This document shows, in pieces, positions 52,301 to 63,659 of a stretch of DNA of 64,000 nucleotides; position 1 is the first letter of the stretch, and every line of letters begins with the position of its first letter. Where the stretch lies: positions 6,309,931-6,373,930 of the forward strand of contig CM052357.1 in NCBI GenBank assembly GCA_028551475.1, in the 5' to 3' direction. The position numbers were made by a program, and so were the translations under genes. This DNA is from Casuarina equisetifolia (lineage: Eukaryota; Streptophyta; Magnoliopsida; Fagales; Casuarinaceae). Below the pieces are notes generated by a model. The model ran no database searches, was not told the DNA's origin, and saw only the letters and a list, made by a program, of their open reading frames with translations.

Positions 52301-54731
52301 ACCTGAAAATGATATTCTCTGCAGGCTAATTACAGCTACAATTGCTTGGCCATCCCCAGCCATTATTTATATTGGAATCATTCTTTCAACATTAGGGGCT
52401 GCTCTTCAGAGCCTGACAGGTGCCCCCCGCCTTCTTGCAGCAATAGCCAATGATGATATCCTGCCCATTCTTAACTACTTCAAGGTTGCAGAGGGTAGTG
52501 AGCCTCACATTGCTACCCTCTTTACGGCATTCCTCTGTGTTGGGTGTGTCGTAATTGGGAACCTGGATCTCATCACACCAACTGTAACGATGTTTTTCCT
52601 TCTGTGTTATTCTGGTGTGAACTTATCTTGCTTCCTTCTGGATCTTCTGGATGCTCCCAGTTGGCGTCCTCGGTGGAAATTTCACCACTGGAGCCTGTCT
52701 CTTCTTGGGGCATCACTTTGTATAGGTATACTTCCTTGTCAGATATCTCAATTGTTTGCTATCTTTGAATCGTGTTGTGCTTTCTCTTTAGTGGCAAAGA
52801 TCCTGGTGCCAGCTGTTTATGCTAATCCTTACATAAACTATGACTGGATGCACACTCTGGGGATGGCGTATCCTCCATTGTTGTATTACTATTTGCCAAA
52901 ATTGTTCCATATTTGAACAGATGCTATCACAAATTTCAACAGGTGCATCTTGAAGGGTCTGGATGAAGTATTGGAATTTTTGGGTTATCATGGGTATATG
53001 AAATGGATGATGTTAGAATAAAGAGAAACATGGGCTTTATGTCTAGGGATGTGTAATTGAGGGTGTGTTCAATGAATTTATACGGTCCAGCATATATATA
53101 TATATATATCTAATAGTGCCACAGAAAGTCTGAACCTGTTTATCATTTGTTGGATAACCCTGATGCGTTTGATGCTCCTTGCTACATTTTGCAAATTATG
53201 CTACTTCGGGTTCTAGTACTTTGCATGCATATTTCCTGCCTGTGCGTGCAAGTGCTGAAATGATATTCTCATCATCATATTCACTTTCTTCTTTTGTTTT
53301 GCGTGCAGTAATCATGTTCTTGATCTCGTGGTCATTCACTATAGTTTCTCTGGCTCTTGCGAGCCTTATATATTATTATGTGAGCCTTAAAGGAAAGGCT
53401 GGAGACTGGGGTGATGGTTTCAAGAGTGCATATTTCCAACTTGCTCTCCGCAGTCTTCGGTCACTGGGAGGTGTGTATTATATTAGATCATCAGTTAAAT
53501 ACTGTTTGTTAATGGTACCCTCACTTGGTGATATTTGAAGCAATATGTGCTTTTTGCTTTATAATTGGGCGGAGCCTCCACCCCTTGCCCATGTTTTACA
53601 ATCTAGCACTCTTGTAATAAACTTATCTTTACACTTGCAGCAAGCCAAGTGCACCCCAAGAATTGGTACCCAATCCCCCTAGTATTCTGCAGGCCATGGG
53701 GTAGGCTGCCAGAAAACGTACCATGCCATCCAAAACTTGCTGACTTTGCAAACTTCATGAAGAAAAAAGGCAGAGGAATGTCTATATTTGTCTCCATCCT
53801 TGATGGGGAATATCATGAATGTGCAGAAGATGCTAAGACTGCCTGCAAGCAGCTTGATGCCTACATTGATTACAAGCGTTGTGAAGGGGTAGCAGAGATA
53901 GTTGTAGCACCTAGTATGTCTGAAGGCTTCCGTGGTATTGTCCAAACCATGGGCCTTGGGAATCTAAAGCCAAATATTGTGGTGATGCGGTATCCTGAAA
54001 TATGGCGTCGTGAAAACTTGACTGAGATCCCTGCCACCTTTGTTGGAATAATAAATGACTGCATTGTTGCAAACAAGGCAGTTGTTATTGTCAAGGGTCT
54101 TGATGAGTGGCCCAATGAGTATCAAAAACAGTATGGTACCATAGATTTGTATTGGATCGTGAGAGACGGTGGTCTCATGCTTCTCCTCTCTCAGCTCCTC
54201 CTTACTAAGGAGAGCTTTGATAGTTGTAAAATTCAAGTCTTCTGCATTGCAGAGGAGGATACCGATGCAGAGGCCTTGAAGGCTGACGTTAAGAAGTTTC
54301 TGTATGACCTTCGGATGCAAGCGGAAGTGATCGTTGTTACAATGAAATCATGGGATGCACAAATAGAGGGTGGTTCTCAGCAAGATGAATCATTAGAGGC
54401 ATTCACTGCCGCACAACAACGGATTGCTGCATACTTGGCTGAGATGAAAGCGGCTGCCGAGACACAAGGTACTCCGCTGATGGCTGATGGAAAGCCTGTA
54501 GTTGTCAATGAGCAACAGGTGGAGAAGTTTCTTTATACAACTCTGAAGCTGAACTCCACAATTCTGAGATACTCAAGAATGGCAGCAGTTGTGCTTGTGA
54601 GCCTACCACCACCTCCACTCAACCACCCTGCATATTTTTACATGGAGTACATGGATTTGTTGGTGGAGAACGTTCCAAGGCTTTTGATTGTAAGAGGATA
54701 CCGTAGAGATGTTGTTACCCTATTCACATAG
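43372..54731 (+). CDS. CCC1: Cation-chloride cotransporter CCC1 (SLC12 family)
   Basis: Plant CCC1 moves Na+, K+ and Cl- together. It is reported in endomembranes (trans-Golgi network/early endosome) and affects ion homeostasis and growth. Thirteen exons, 43372-43550, 44329-44478, 44566-44644, 45137-45228, 47274-47388, 48106-48206, 48378-48439, 49087-49311, 50157-50271, 50951-51145, 52325-52725, 53309-53470 and 53641-54731, join to 988 aa (about 975 recalled for Arabidopsis). The cytosolic N-terminus carries KYRPVV and [14 protein letters not shown]. The amino-acid-permease-like membrane domain runs from about 140 to 640, with [36 protein letters not shown] and [16 protein letters not shown]. 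The C-terminal SLC12 domain runs from about 640 to 988, with [14 protein letters not shown] and TFVGIINDC, and ends RDVVTLFT. No frameshift or missing segment is seen. Intron 4 (2.0 kb) is the longest. Confidence 0.97.
49965..50088. repeat. 62-bp tandem duplication in CCC1 intron 8
   Basis: Copies at about 49965-50026 and 50027-50088 both start TGATGTTCATAT and contain CTTGTACTA.TATCATTTT, with several substitutions between them. They end about 70 bases before the exon 9 acceptor. Confidence 0.85.
50592..50627 (+). repeat. Copy of the exon 9 acceptor tract inside CCC1 intron 9
   Basis: These 36 bases (starting CTGGAGGATTGAATAACTT) repeat 50113-50148, the sequence just before the real acceptor of exon 9, with one difference. 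The copy lacks the following TGGTGCAG, so it is not an obvious splice site. Confidence 0.85.
53093..53110. repeat. Short (TA)n microsatellite
   Basis: About eight TA units in intron 11 of CCC1. Confidence 0.8.
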
Positions 54732-56230
54732 CTGTCTGTGGATTACATTCCTTGGCGGTAATTGCTGCAATCCCTTACTTTTTTGTTCATATATTTTCTT
54801 TTTCTCTTACCCCCTTACCTAATTTTTGCCGTTTAACCGTTGCATTGATTCTTTTATGGTCTTTCTTCCTGAAAGCGGCCCTTTGTTCTTCCCTTAAGTA
54901 GTGTAGAAATATGAGAATCACATAGTCCTTTTGGGGGAATTCAATAGTGTAGTTTTAGACTCGGAATCAAATTTGTATTATTTTGGTTGTTGAAGTTGTG
55001 GGATCAGATTGCGACTGTCTTTCCTCAATCTTAAAGTTATATTGATGAGTACATTCAACATTTTTCACTTTAAAGCTTATATGCGTATCAGTATACGCAA
55101 ATATGAAATATACTGTGCTCTCAGAATATGTTCGAACTTTGTCCTGATGGCAATGTCTTCAGTTTATGTGACGACGAATGTGGATGTCAAAAGATACTAA
55201 TCTCCCAAATTGCTTAGTTAGAACTTCCAGAGTTTCAACCAAAAATAAGTGATTCATTCACTTATCTATTATTTTGAGCTGAATTTTGATAATGGAAGGC
55301 AGTGCGTATATAAACGAGAAAACCGTCTTTGCCATGAAGTTAAGAATCCACATGACATAGTTCTGAACCATTAGGACATCAGAATTTTGTTCTTAACTCT
55401 ATTCTCCGCCGGATAAACAAGATAAAGACAAAAAGAGAGGCCCAATGGATTTTGCAGCTATGAAGCCAGTGACGGAGGGACGGAGAATCTAGAGGAATGC
55501 TTGCGGAGATGAGGAAGGAGAGCCATTTTTTCGTTGTTAAGTGTGACAAAGTTTACGTTCTTGGGATCCTTTGCTGTCAACTAATTGAGAGATATGCTTA
55601 AAAAAATAGTTCTTCTGGCAGCGTAGAAAGGCTTGATGGATGGTATGATTGTCGTTCTTAACGTAAGCATTTTACAGTTGCCTCCAACCCATGTAGTTTT
55701 GGCCTTTTTCTTTCAGTTGCCTAACACCTCTTAACTCTTCTTTTTCATTGAAATGTCAATGATAAACATCCATGCCTCCTCACCAACCTGGAGACAAATC
55801 TCTCAAGTCCTCATCCTCTTGGGAGAGTAATCAACTTTTACAGGGTGCTTTCTTGCTTTATATTTCTCTGAATCTGGATTGGGCTCATTGAGGAGCTGAA
55901 ATGCAAAAGAATTTGGGACTCAGATCGGGAACCCTAACCCAGAGCATACAAACTTTCTAGACAGGTTTTCCCTTCACATGAGTGACGGTCTGAGTCCAAG
56001 CTCAAATCCAACACTCAGCCTAACCACTACAACCCATTGTATACAAAAACAACCCAAATAAGAAGGCCCAAAATACATACCTGTAACATTCTCTCTCGGA
56101 GATGCAGGCATCTTGTTCTTTCTGCTTTGCAAGTAGGAGATTTCAAATGCACGGACTTGTCAAGAATTATGTCCTTTTACAATACTGGAGGGCTAGGTAA
56201 TCTCTTTTGGACGCATGAGTTTGTCTGCCG
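54732..56230. other. CCC1 3' UTR and intergenic
   Basis: Downstream of the CCC1 stop codon. The first few hundred bases should be 3' UTR. No additional coding region is supported. Composition becomes a little richer in GC after about 55380. Confidence 0.5.
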
Positions 56231-56234
56231 ACTA

Positions 56235-56240
56235 TATAAA
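56235..56240 (+). promoter_or_regulatory. Candidate TATA box of the CAT1-like gene
   Basis: TATAAA within ACTATATAAATTGAAG, about 330 bases before the ATG at 56566. If used, the leader would be about 300 bases and would contain the open frame at 56286-56522. Confidence 0.45.
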
Positions 56241-56285
56241 TTGAAGTTGACTCCGCTGCCGGAATTGAATCTGTAGCATTCTTTG

Positions 56286-56522
56286 ATGGGGCTGCGTGAA
56301 TTGCTTCGCCTCATGGGATTTTTTTCTCTTCTCATAATCGCCACGGTTTTCACTGCTGACTACTTGACATCAACGATGATCTTCCTGCCGTTTGGTATCT
56401 CCTTCCTATTAAAAAAGAAAAGAATGGCTTCACGGTCTGCATTTTCAAGGAGCAAACCACATTTCTCTCTCCTTTATCTACCACTTCGGATGAAGCATTT
56501 ACAAAAGAGGTTCTCAAGTTGA
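56286..56522 (+). other. Possible upstream ORF, 78 aa, hydrophobic
   Basis: An ATG at 56286 opens a frame of 79 codons including the stop, ending 43 bases before the main ATG and in a different frame. The N-terminal half is hydrophobic (MGFFSLLIIATVFTADYL), the rest basic. If the leader begins near the TATA box at 56235, this would be a uORF that could lower translation of the transporter. It could also be chance. Confidence 0.3.
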
Positions 56523-56565
56523 TGTTTTTAAAGCTCTTCACTACTGAGCTTGAAAAAAACTGGGA

Positions 56566-58556
56566 ATGGCGGTGGGTGGCGATTTGAGCTCTGAAGGGAG
56601 CGAACGACGCTTACACTTCCAAAATTGCTCGCACCCCATGAACTCATTCGAGAATTGGCGCAATTATCTGCAGGCGCTTAAGGAGATCCCCGGGAGATTG
56701 AAAGACCGGATCTTGAGCCGGTCGATCGACCAAAAGGAGCTGAAGGATGTGAAGGCCCAGAGCCAGCATGAAATGAAGAAGACACTCACGTGGTGGGACC
56801 TTATCTGGTTCGGCATGGGCGCTGTTATCGGTTCCGGCATCTTTGTCATCACCGGCATCGAGACCAACCAAGATGCCGGCCCTGCTGTGGTCTTGTCTTA
56901 CGTTATTTCTGGCATCTCCGCCTTGCTTTCTGTCTTCTGTTACACCGAGTTTGCGGTGGAAATTCCCGTAGCAGGTAACCACTTCCGTTCTCGTACAAAA
57001 TATAGTATGCAGCATCTTAATGTTCATGATTTAAATCTCTATGATTTTGCCTTATTATTCTATTACTGACAAATTGTTTCTTCGTAATTTACGCTTTTGT
57101 AGTAGATATTCACATAAACAATATCTTTATCTTTTTTGAGTTGGTGATAGCAAAAATTTTCTTTACTTTAGGCGGTTCGTTTGCCTACCTGAGAGTAGAG
57201 CTTGGAGATTTCGTGGCCTTCATCGCCGCCGGCAACATCCTCCTCGAGTACGTAATCGGCGGAGCTGCTGTGGCACGTTCTTGGACATCTTATTTTGCCA
57301 CTCTCTGCAACCACTACGAGAATGACTTCCGTATCACAGTCCATCATCTCCCAGAAGACTACAGATATCTTGACCCCATTGCCGTCGGTGTCATCGCCAT
57401 CATCTGCGTCCTCGCCATCGTCAGCACCAAGGGCTCGTCCCGTGTGAATTACTTCGCTACAATGGTCCATCTCGTCGTCATCGTCTTTATAATCATCGCC
57501 GGCCTTACAAAAGCCGATGTCAAGAATTACACCCCTTTTGCTCCATTCGGTGCTCGAGGTATATTTAAGGCTTCAGCCGTGCTGTTCTTCGCCTACGTTG
57601 GCTTCGATGCCATTTCGACCATGGCGGAGGAAACAAAGAATCCCGCTCGAGACATTCCGATCGGTCTCGTTGGTTCGATGGTCATTACCACAGTGGCGTA
57701 TTGCTTGCTGGTGGTAACATTATGCCTGATGCAGAGCTACCGTGACATTGACATATATGCTCCATTTTCGGTGGCGTTCGAAGCCGTAGGAATGAAATGG
57801 GCCAAGTACGTAGTTGCCGCCGGTGCACTGAAAGGCATGACAACTGTTTTGCTCGTCGGAGCTGTAGGTCAGGCTCGGTATGTCACGCACATTGCTCGCA
57901 CCCATATGCTTCCCCAGTGTCTCGCCAAAGTCAATAAAAGGACGGGGACACCAATCAACGCTACAGTCGCCATGCTTGTCGCCACTGCAGTCGTTGCATT
58001 CTTCACAAAGCTTGACATTCTAGCCAACCTTCTCTCAGTCTCCACGCTGTTCATCTTCATGCTCGTAGCCGTTGCACTTCTTGTCAGACGCTACTATGTC
58101 AGTGGGGAGACAACATCTGCGAACCGCAACAAGCTGATTCTCTGCCTTGAGCTTATACTTGGATCTGCAATTGGGACTGCTGTTTACTGGCGCCTCAGCA
58201 GTGGATGGATTGCGTACGCGATAACTGTACCAATTTGGGTCATCGGGACGATGGGTCTTCGGCTTTTGGTTCCACAGGCAAGGAACCCAAAACTCTGGGG
58301 AGTGCCATTGGTTCCCTGGCTCCCGTCAGCATCGATAGCCATCAATATTTTTCTTCTTGGCTCGATAGATACAGCGTCGTTCAAAAGGTTTGGCATATGG
58401 ACTGGAGTTCTGTTGCTTTTCTACTTGTTTTTCGGGCTACATATGTCCTATGACAAGGCCAAGGCACCAGGGGAAACGAAGATGAATCAAAGCATGGAGT
58501 TGGGGTTAGTGGAAGGGACTGTCACTTCCCCAGTCGACAAGGCTCAGGAGATGTGA
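56566..58556 (+). CDS. CAT1: Cationic amino acid transporter, CAT1 (AAT1) type
   Basis: APC-superfamily transporter of basic amino acids (Lys, Arg, His) with protons, expected at the plasma membrane. Two exons, 56566-56974 and 57172-58556, join through a 197-bp GT-AG phase-1 intron to 597 aa (594 recalled for Arabidopsis CAT1). An N-terminal cytosolic tail of about 75 residues has NYLQALKEIPGRLKDRI. The first membrane segment follows with GAVIGSGIFVITG (85-97). Further hallmarks are CYTEFAVEIPVAGGSFAYLR across the junction, AGNILLEYVIGGAAVARSWT, ASAVLFFAYVGFDAISTMAE, KNPARDIPIGLVGSM and KGMTTVLLVGAVGQARY. About 14 membrane helices are expected, including the extra C-terminal ones of the CAT type. 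The coding sequence has many C- and G-ending codons, unlike the neighbouring genes. The protein is intact. Confidence 0.95.
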
Positions 58557-59960
58557 ACGTCGGCAATGGTTCATATGTACGTACGTACGAATTGGGAAAA
58601 TGGCTTGAGTAGCAGCGTTAGAATAGCAAACTTCGACGTGGTATTCCAGTTGTTTCTTGCATTTTCTTTTTCATGTTTTCCTTTTTTAGTTGTGTTCTTC
58701 GACACAAGGAGCTTCTTACAACTGCAAATGGTACAAAACAATTAGTTCGTTCTCTGGATATTTTCTAGAAAATCAATTTTTCAGGTATTTGACATATCTT
58801 TCATTTCAAAGAGAATTCCATAATAAATATATTTCATATTAATAGAATTTTATAACATATTACAAATAATGTGAGACATTCTTACACTTCCCTCATAACC
58901 ACCTAAAGATTAAGTTATAAACTTTTTGGGTTATAAGCAAGACATTTTAACACTTGTATAATGTCTCTCTTTTTTATGTTAGACCAAAACCAATTAGAAA
59001 ATGTTGACTCAGTTCACGTTAGATTCCACGTAGCGTGCCATGTCATCAACATGTGGCCCATCAACCTAGAATGCTGTCTGTTTCGACATCTGGCAGCTCA
59101 GAGAAATAATAGAACAATATATATATATATATGTATATTATCTTTTAATTTTCTGCAACTATCTTAAGAATTTTCAAACCAAATTTGAAGAACTTTCGGC
59201 TGATGCTCTCTGGCCGCATGCAAAGTCTTAGATTTATATGAAAAAAAAATAAAAATTACGGAGCAGATCATACTACTGACGTAGCATTGAGCAAAGATTT
59301 TACATGCTTTAACATGTGACTTTCTAGTAAATTTCACATTTCAACTAAAAGGAACTTGTCATATACTTTAAAAATTTAGGTAATTTCTTTCCTCACAAGA
59401 CAGATCTTTTTAAGGAAAAGTTGAACGTGACTTTTACCATTTTCCAAGTTCCCCTTAGTGTATGTGGTATCTGTAGAATTCACAAGCAACGCGAACATGA
59501 TGGCTGCCTTCAGTTCTCGTCAACAGGTGAAGCAAATTCCCAGTAACTTTAAAAGGCAGTGTGGCTCCTGTTCTTCTACATTTTCGGTAGCAGGATCCTC
59601 AGGCTCTCTAGAATCCACGCAGGGGCAATGGGTTGGACGACATGCACCAAATTCAAAATGCTTGCTGTTACGGCCAGATTCTGAAATCCCTTCGAGTAAT
59701 CTTTTGACAAACTAAAACACACACACACATAATCTGCATCAAAGTAAACATAACACATCTCCATTATAATGAAAATGGCACATCTGCATCAAAGGATACA
59801 AGTACACTCGCACTATAATGAAAATAACACATTTGCATCAAGAGTTACAGCACCTTAGATTTCTTCTCAAATTCTCAAGTTTACAAAATCTTTCTTCTTA
59901 ATGCACTTTTTGTCTTATTTATATTCCATCTATGGCCTTGGACTAACAAATAGGCTCACG
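58557..59960. other. CAT1 3' UTR and intergenic
   Basis: The first about 200 bases, with a GTAC repeat near 58577-58588, are probably 3' UTR. The rest is AT-rich with a short TA run at 59119-59132 and a CA run near 59718-59728. The 85-codon open frame at 59458-59715 has no recognised similarity and is not called. Confidence 0.4.
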
Positions 59961-60890
59961 ACGCCCCACATGCTCTTCTTCTTTGTAGCATCTTGAGAGT
60001 GCAAAATCAAAATCAATACCAATAGCTATAAATGAGAAAAAAGGGACAAACGAACACTTGCAATCTTGTGTTGGCATAGTTTTAGGATATGCTAATCTCT
60101 TGCATTATAAATTTTCTGTTTGCTCATTTTATGTTAAGTAAAATAAAGAAAGAAATATCTATATAAAATATGACTAAGAGTACATCTCCATAATAATATT
60201 ATTCACAATATCACATCAAATTGATTTATGGGATACATAATGAAAAAGGAAATAATTGATTTTTAAAAAATAAATCTTTCTATTTATTTAAATATTATCA
60301 TTTAAAAGACTTTGTTAATCTAATTTAAGTAATTATAGATAACTAATTTAACTGAATAAGTTAATCTAGTTATTGATGATATATTAGACTTTGTTCCTTG
60401 ATCTATCTTAATTTTATTTATACAAAAGATTTTTTTTAGATATTATGATTGTGATAGTGAAAGAGGTTGGACAATATACAGTAAATTCAAAAAGCTTGTC
60501 CCACATGCTTTCCTTCCTTGTCACATCCTGAGAGCTACCAAAACCTAATATATGCGCAAACGAAAAAAGGACAATGTCCCACATGCTCTCCTTCCTTGTC
60601 ACATCCTGAGAGTTACCAAAACCTAATATACGTGCAAACGAAAAAAGGACAAACGAACACTTGCAATCACAACATCACATCAAAAAGGTTTATGAAAAAT
60701 AGTTGATCCTCTAGAACTAAATCTTTTTATTTATTTGAATCTTATCATATAAAAGACTTTTTAAATCTAATTTAAGCACTTATAAATGACTAATTTAACT
60801 GCATAAGTTAATCTACCCGTCAAAGGAATATTAGTCTTTCTTCTTTGATCTATCATATAAATGATTTTTTTATAGATATTGTAATTGTGG
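59961..60890. repeat. Local tandem segmental duplication with a 78-bp sub-repeat
   Basis: A CCCACATGCT...TTGTCACATCCTGAGAG...CGAAAAAAGGACAA block occurs at about 59961, 60498 and 60576; the last two are 78 bp apart and nearly identical. The following AT-rich sequence is also duplicated: about 60275-60470 matches about 60725-60895 (TTATTTATTT.AAT.TTATCAT, then CTAATTTAA, then AACTAATTTAACTG.ATAAGTTAATCTA). The second unit lacks about 150 bases present at 60058-60205. No coding content. Confidence 0.8.
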
Positions 60891-60895
60891 CAGTG

Positions 60896-61299
60896 AAATA
60901 ATGATAGTATATATTTCTATTTAATATGAAATCAAAACTTTCTCTATTTATTTATACTTTTTTTTCTTACTTATCAGCACCTTAACTATTAAAATATACA
61001 TAAATTAGGTATTTACCCCACAAAACTGACTCTTCGGCTCTCAATAATAAAACATATCATTCATCTCATTCTCTAAATCTTTCTCTATTCTTTCGGAACA
61101 GACTTTTAAATGATCCCCCATTAATGTTTTTACCAAACCAAGTCAGAATTGACGTCGCGACTTCGATTGGATTTTGATACTCACAGCAGAAAAAAATCAT
61201 TATAAAGCGAAGCATTTATATCTGTATTCAACCATTTGTCTTCTTTCACCCGAATGTCAGTGTGAAACATCATCAATTTCTTTGAACGTAGAACGAACG
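60896..61299. other. Intergenic, no gene seen
   Basis: AT-rich, with no supported coding region. Composition becomes more balanced after about 61020. Confidence 0.4.
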
Positions 61300-61372
61300 A
61301 ACCGCAATTATGGGAAGTGGGTGAGACACTTATGTCCAATATGCTGTCATTCCCATGCCTCACATGCTGGAA
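61300..61372. repeat. Direct repeat, left copy
   Basis: Seventy-three bases (ACCGCAATTATGGGAAG...ATGCTGTCATTCCCATGCC) that recur at 63927-64000 with about 85 percent identity by eye. Both copies are in the same orientation and flank the retroelement-like segment. The right copy runs to the window edge. Confidence 0.85.
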
Positions 61373-62437
61373 AAGTCCATCAAAGCTGTCTTGACCTTAT
61401 TTGGATAACTCTTATCTGGTTCCAAACCAGCTGAGCGTCAATTGGCCAGATATCTTTTGCAACGTGCTTCCTAAGTGTTCACAACACTCAGAAATTCCAG
61501 GCCAAAGACACAAACGGAGCACTACGTTCATTGAATATGACTTTGTAATATGATGTTAAACCTTAAATTTAAATATAGTATATAATCACTGTTTGGTGAA
61601 ATTCTATATGCAAGTGTACATGTCAAACAATAATATAATGATAAATACATATATCGTCCCACGAAGATTAGTGTTTACTAAACTAATTAATTATTAATAG
61701 TAAATAGACTCTAAAGTTTATCTAGCAAAACAAAGTGATAAAACATGAATTAACGAACTAAATTTAATCTAAACTTGATAAACGAAATGTGCTAAAACAT
61801 CCGATTTCATCTAATTACTAAATATGAATGTCGATTATCTATGCTAACAAGATTAATTCTACTCATGTGATGACAAAATCTCTTAATTTACTCACTATCT
61901 TATGTCTAGGTATAACGACTCTACTTAGCTTATTAACTTACTGTGAGTCTGCATATAAATCAAATAAACTAAATGCATTAAGATTTGTGAACAATTCAGT
62001 TTATACCTAAAGCCACACAAATCATATGATATATATCTATCTATATTCATTTATGGTTGCATATTATATGAAACAACTGCATACTATCTCCTGTCAGTCT
62101 CAAACATGCAAATCATATCAATTAAGTGGTAACTAGTCACTCGAATGTATTAAGATTAATAACATACAACTTCACATTCATAAAATATCTCATGATACAT
62201 AAATAATTATAACATTCATACCTTATAATTAAATTCTATTGTAGCTCTAACACAATAAACTAAAACATCATATTTACATAAACAAGAACAATGCAGAAAT
62301 TAAACAACACATTCTGTAAATTAAAAACATTAAGCTGTCACCAAAAATGTCTTCAAATCACAAAAAGGCCGCATAAATCTGCACATCAGGGAGAAGAAAT
62401 GAAGCTGTCTTGAAAACGGAAAGAAAACGAGCTGACA

Positions 62438-62478
62438 CGCGCCGCCGTTCGCCGCCGCACGCCGCCGCGCGCCGCCGG
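62438..62478. repeat. GCC-rich low-complexity run
   Basis: Imperfect CGCCGC repeats, strikingly GC-rich inside very AT-rich surroundings, within the retroelement-like segment. Confidence 0.9.
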
Positions 62479-63000
62479 TCCTCACAGAAACTTCCAGAAA
62501 CGTAGATCGGGACGCCTAGGTTGCAGATCTGTAAAAATATCGCGCAACTCTGCCACAGAAATGCGTAGATCTGACGGAATGGACGAAGTCGGCGTTCACA
62601 CTTCTTCGCCGGAAACCGCCGCAAAACTGGTACAGAAAGGCCGAAAATCACTCTAGGACTGTGGATCTGCTCTCTCCTCGCCAAAAATCACCTAAAGGTG
62701 GCCGGAAAAGAAGAAAATATGGCAAGAAGTGGGTCGTCGCCGGAGAAAACGATGGATGGACGGTTGGCGTTCGCACTTCCGTCACGCTCCTCCCTGAGAC
62801 CCGCGTTGTCGCGCGCGGCCTCTCTTTCTCCGGCGACTCCTCTCTGGTTCTGATCAAGACTCCGACTCCCTCTTGGTTTCTTTTCTCTCGCCTTCTTCCT
62901 CTCCTCTAAGTCTTCTCCTCCATAATGTGTCCCCCCGCGTTCTCACTTAAACTCCCTTTCTCATCCTCTGCCCGATAATGTTGATGGAAGCCTTCCATGC

Positions 63001-63036
63001 TGTGCGGGCTGTGCGGGCTGTGCGGGCTTTGCGGGC
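63001..63036. repeat. 9-bp tandem repeat, 4 copies
   Basis: TGTGCGGGC three times, then TTTGCGGGC. Part of the GC-rich portion of the retroelement-like segment. Confidence 0.9.
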
Positions 63037-63444
63037 TTTCTCACCCTTTAGGCCTAGTTCCGCACGATCCAAGGCTCAATTCGGCCCCTTTCTCCTTCAC
63101 AAGCCCGCACAAGCTTGACAAAAGGCTTGATAAAAGGCCTCTTTTTAACTCTCCTTTTAAGCTCCCTTCTCTTTTCTCATTTTCTTTTGGTTTTGTGCTT
63201 CTTTTCTTCATTTTTCTTCTATTTTAGGTTTACTGCATAAAAAAAAATAATACATAAATATAATTAAATATAAATGTAATTTAATAAAAATTATATTAAA
63301 TATTATTTAAAATACTACTAATAACTTTATAAAATATAGAGTTATCAATCACATATTGCAGTAGAAATTATAGATAAAAGATCATCTTTAATTTAAATTC
63401 TTTAAGGCATTAAGTAAGAAAATGTGTTAAGTATGAGTTAAGTC

Positions 63445-63545
63445 TTACATTATTAAAGAATATATTAAAATTTTGCTTATAAGATCATAGGTTTCATTAC
63501 TTTTTGAGTTGAATAATGGATAAATTAATATGATATTAGAGCTAG
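63445..63545 (+). mobile_element. Decayed LTR 3' end with degenerate primer-binding site
   Basis: Contains TTACATTATTAAAGAATATATTAAAA, CTTATAAGATCATAGG and TTTTTGAGTTGAATAATGGAT, a pattern common at the 3' end of plant LTRs. Just after it, TGATATTAGAGC at 63531-63542 matches 10 of 12 bases of the usual initiator-Met tRNA primer-binding site TGGTATCAGAGC. No coding part of an element follows within the window. Confidence 0.45.
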
Positions 63546-63659
63546 AATTCATTTTGTATTCTTATGAGGTCTCATTAATTTGAGTTCATGTATTGTCAAC
63601 AGTACTATGATAGTTTGATAATTTAATTATCATAGTAAATGAGTTTATTAAGATGAGGA

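Larger units (their letters stand above)
61609..63350. mobile_element. Probable non-autonomous retroelement-like repeat, about 1.7 kb
   Basis: Begins near TGCAAGTGTACATGTCAAAC, followed by ATATCGTCCCACGAAGATTAGTG and a long ACTAA/CTAAAC-rich section. This arrangement resembles a widespread plant repeat that I recall as retrotransposon-derived. It then shifts abruptly to a GC-rich part (about 62400-63130) with a CGCCGC run and a 9-bp repeat. It ends in an A/T-rich tail with AATACTACTAATAACTTTATAAAATATAGAGTTATCAA near 63348. No polyprotein is present. Ends and family are inferred from memory of similar sequences, and no clean target-site duplication was confirmed. Confidence 0.5.

Noticed and set aside
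53679-54320. Several minus-strand open frames under CCC1 exon 13
   Set aside because: Antisense shadows of the conserved SLC12 C-terminal domain.
57168-57470. 100-codon minus-strand open frame inside CAT1 exon 2
   Set aside because: Antisense shadow of a strongly supported coding exon with GC-rich third positions.
59458-59715. 85-codon plus-strand frame
   Set aside because: No recognised similarity, no promoter or splice support, and located in repeat-rich DNA.
62358-62909. Open frames on both strands in the GC-rich segment
   Set aside because: Stop-poor only because of GC-rich repeats; translations are basic and low-complexity and do not match a family.
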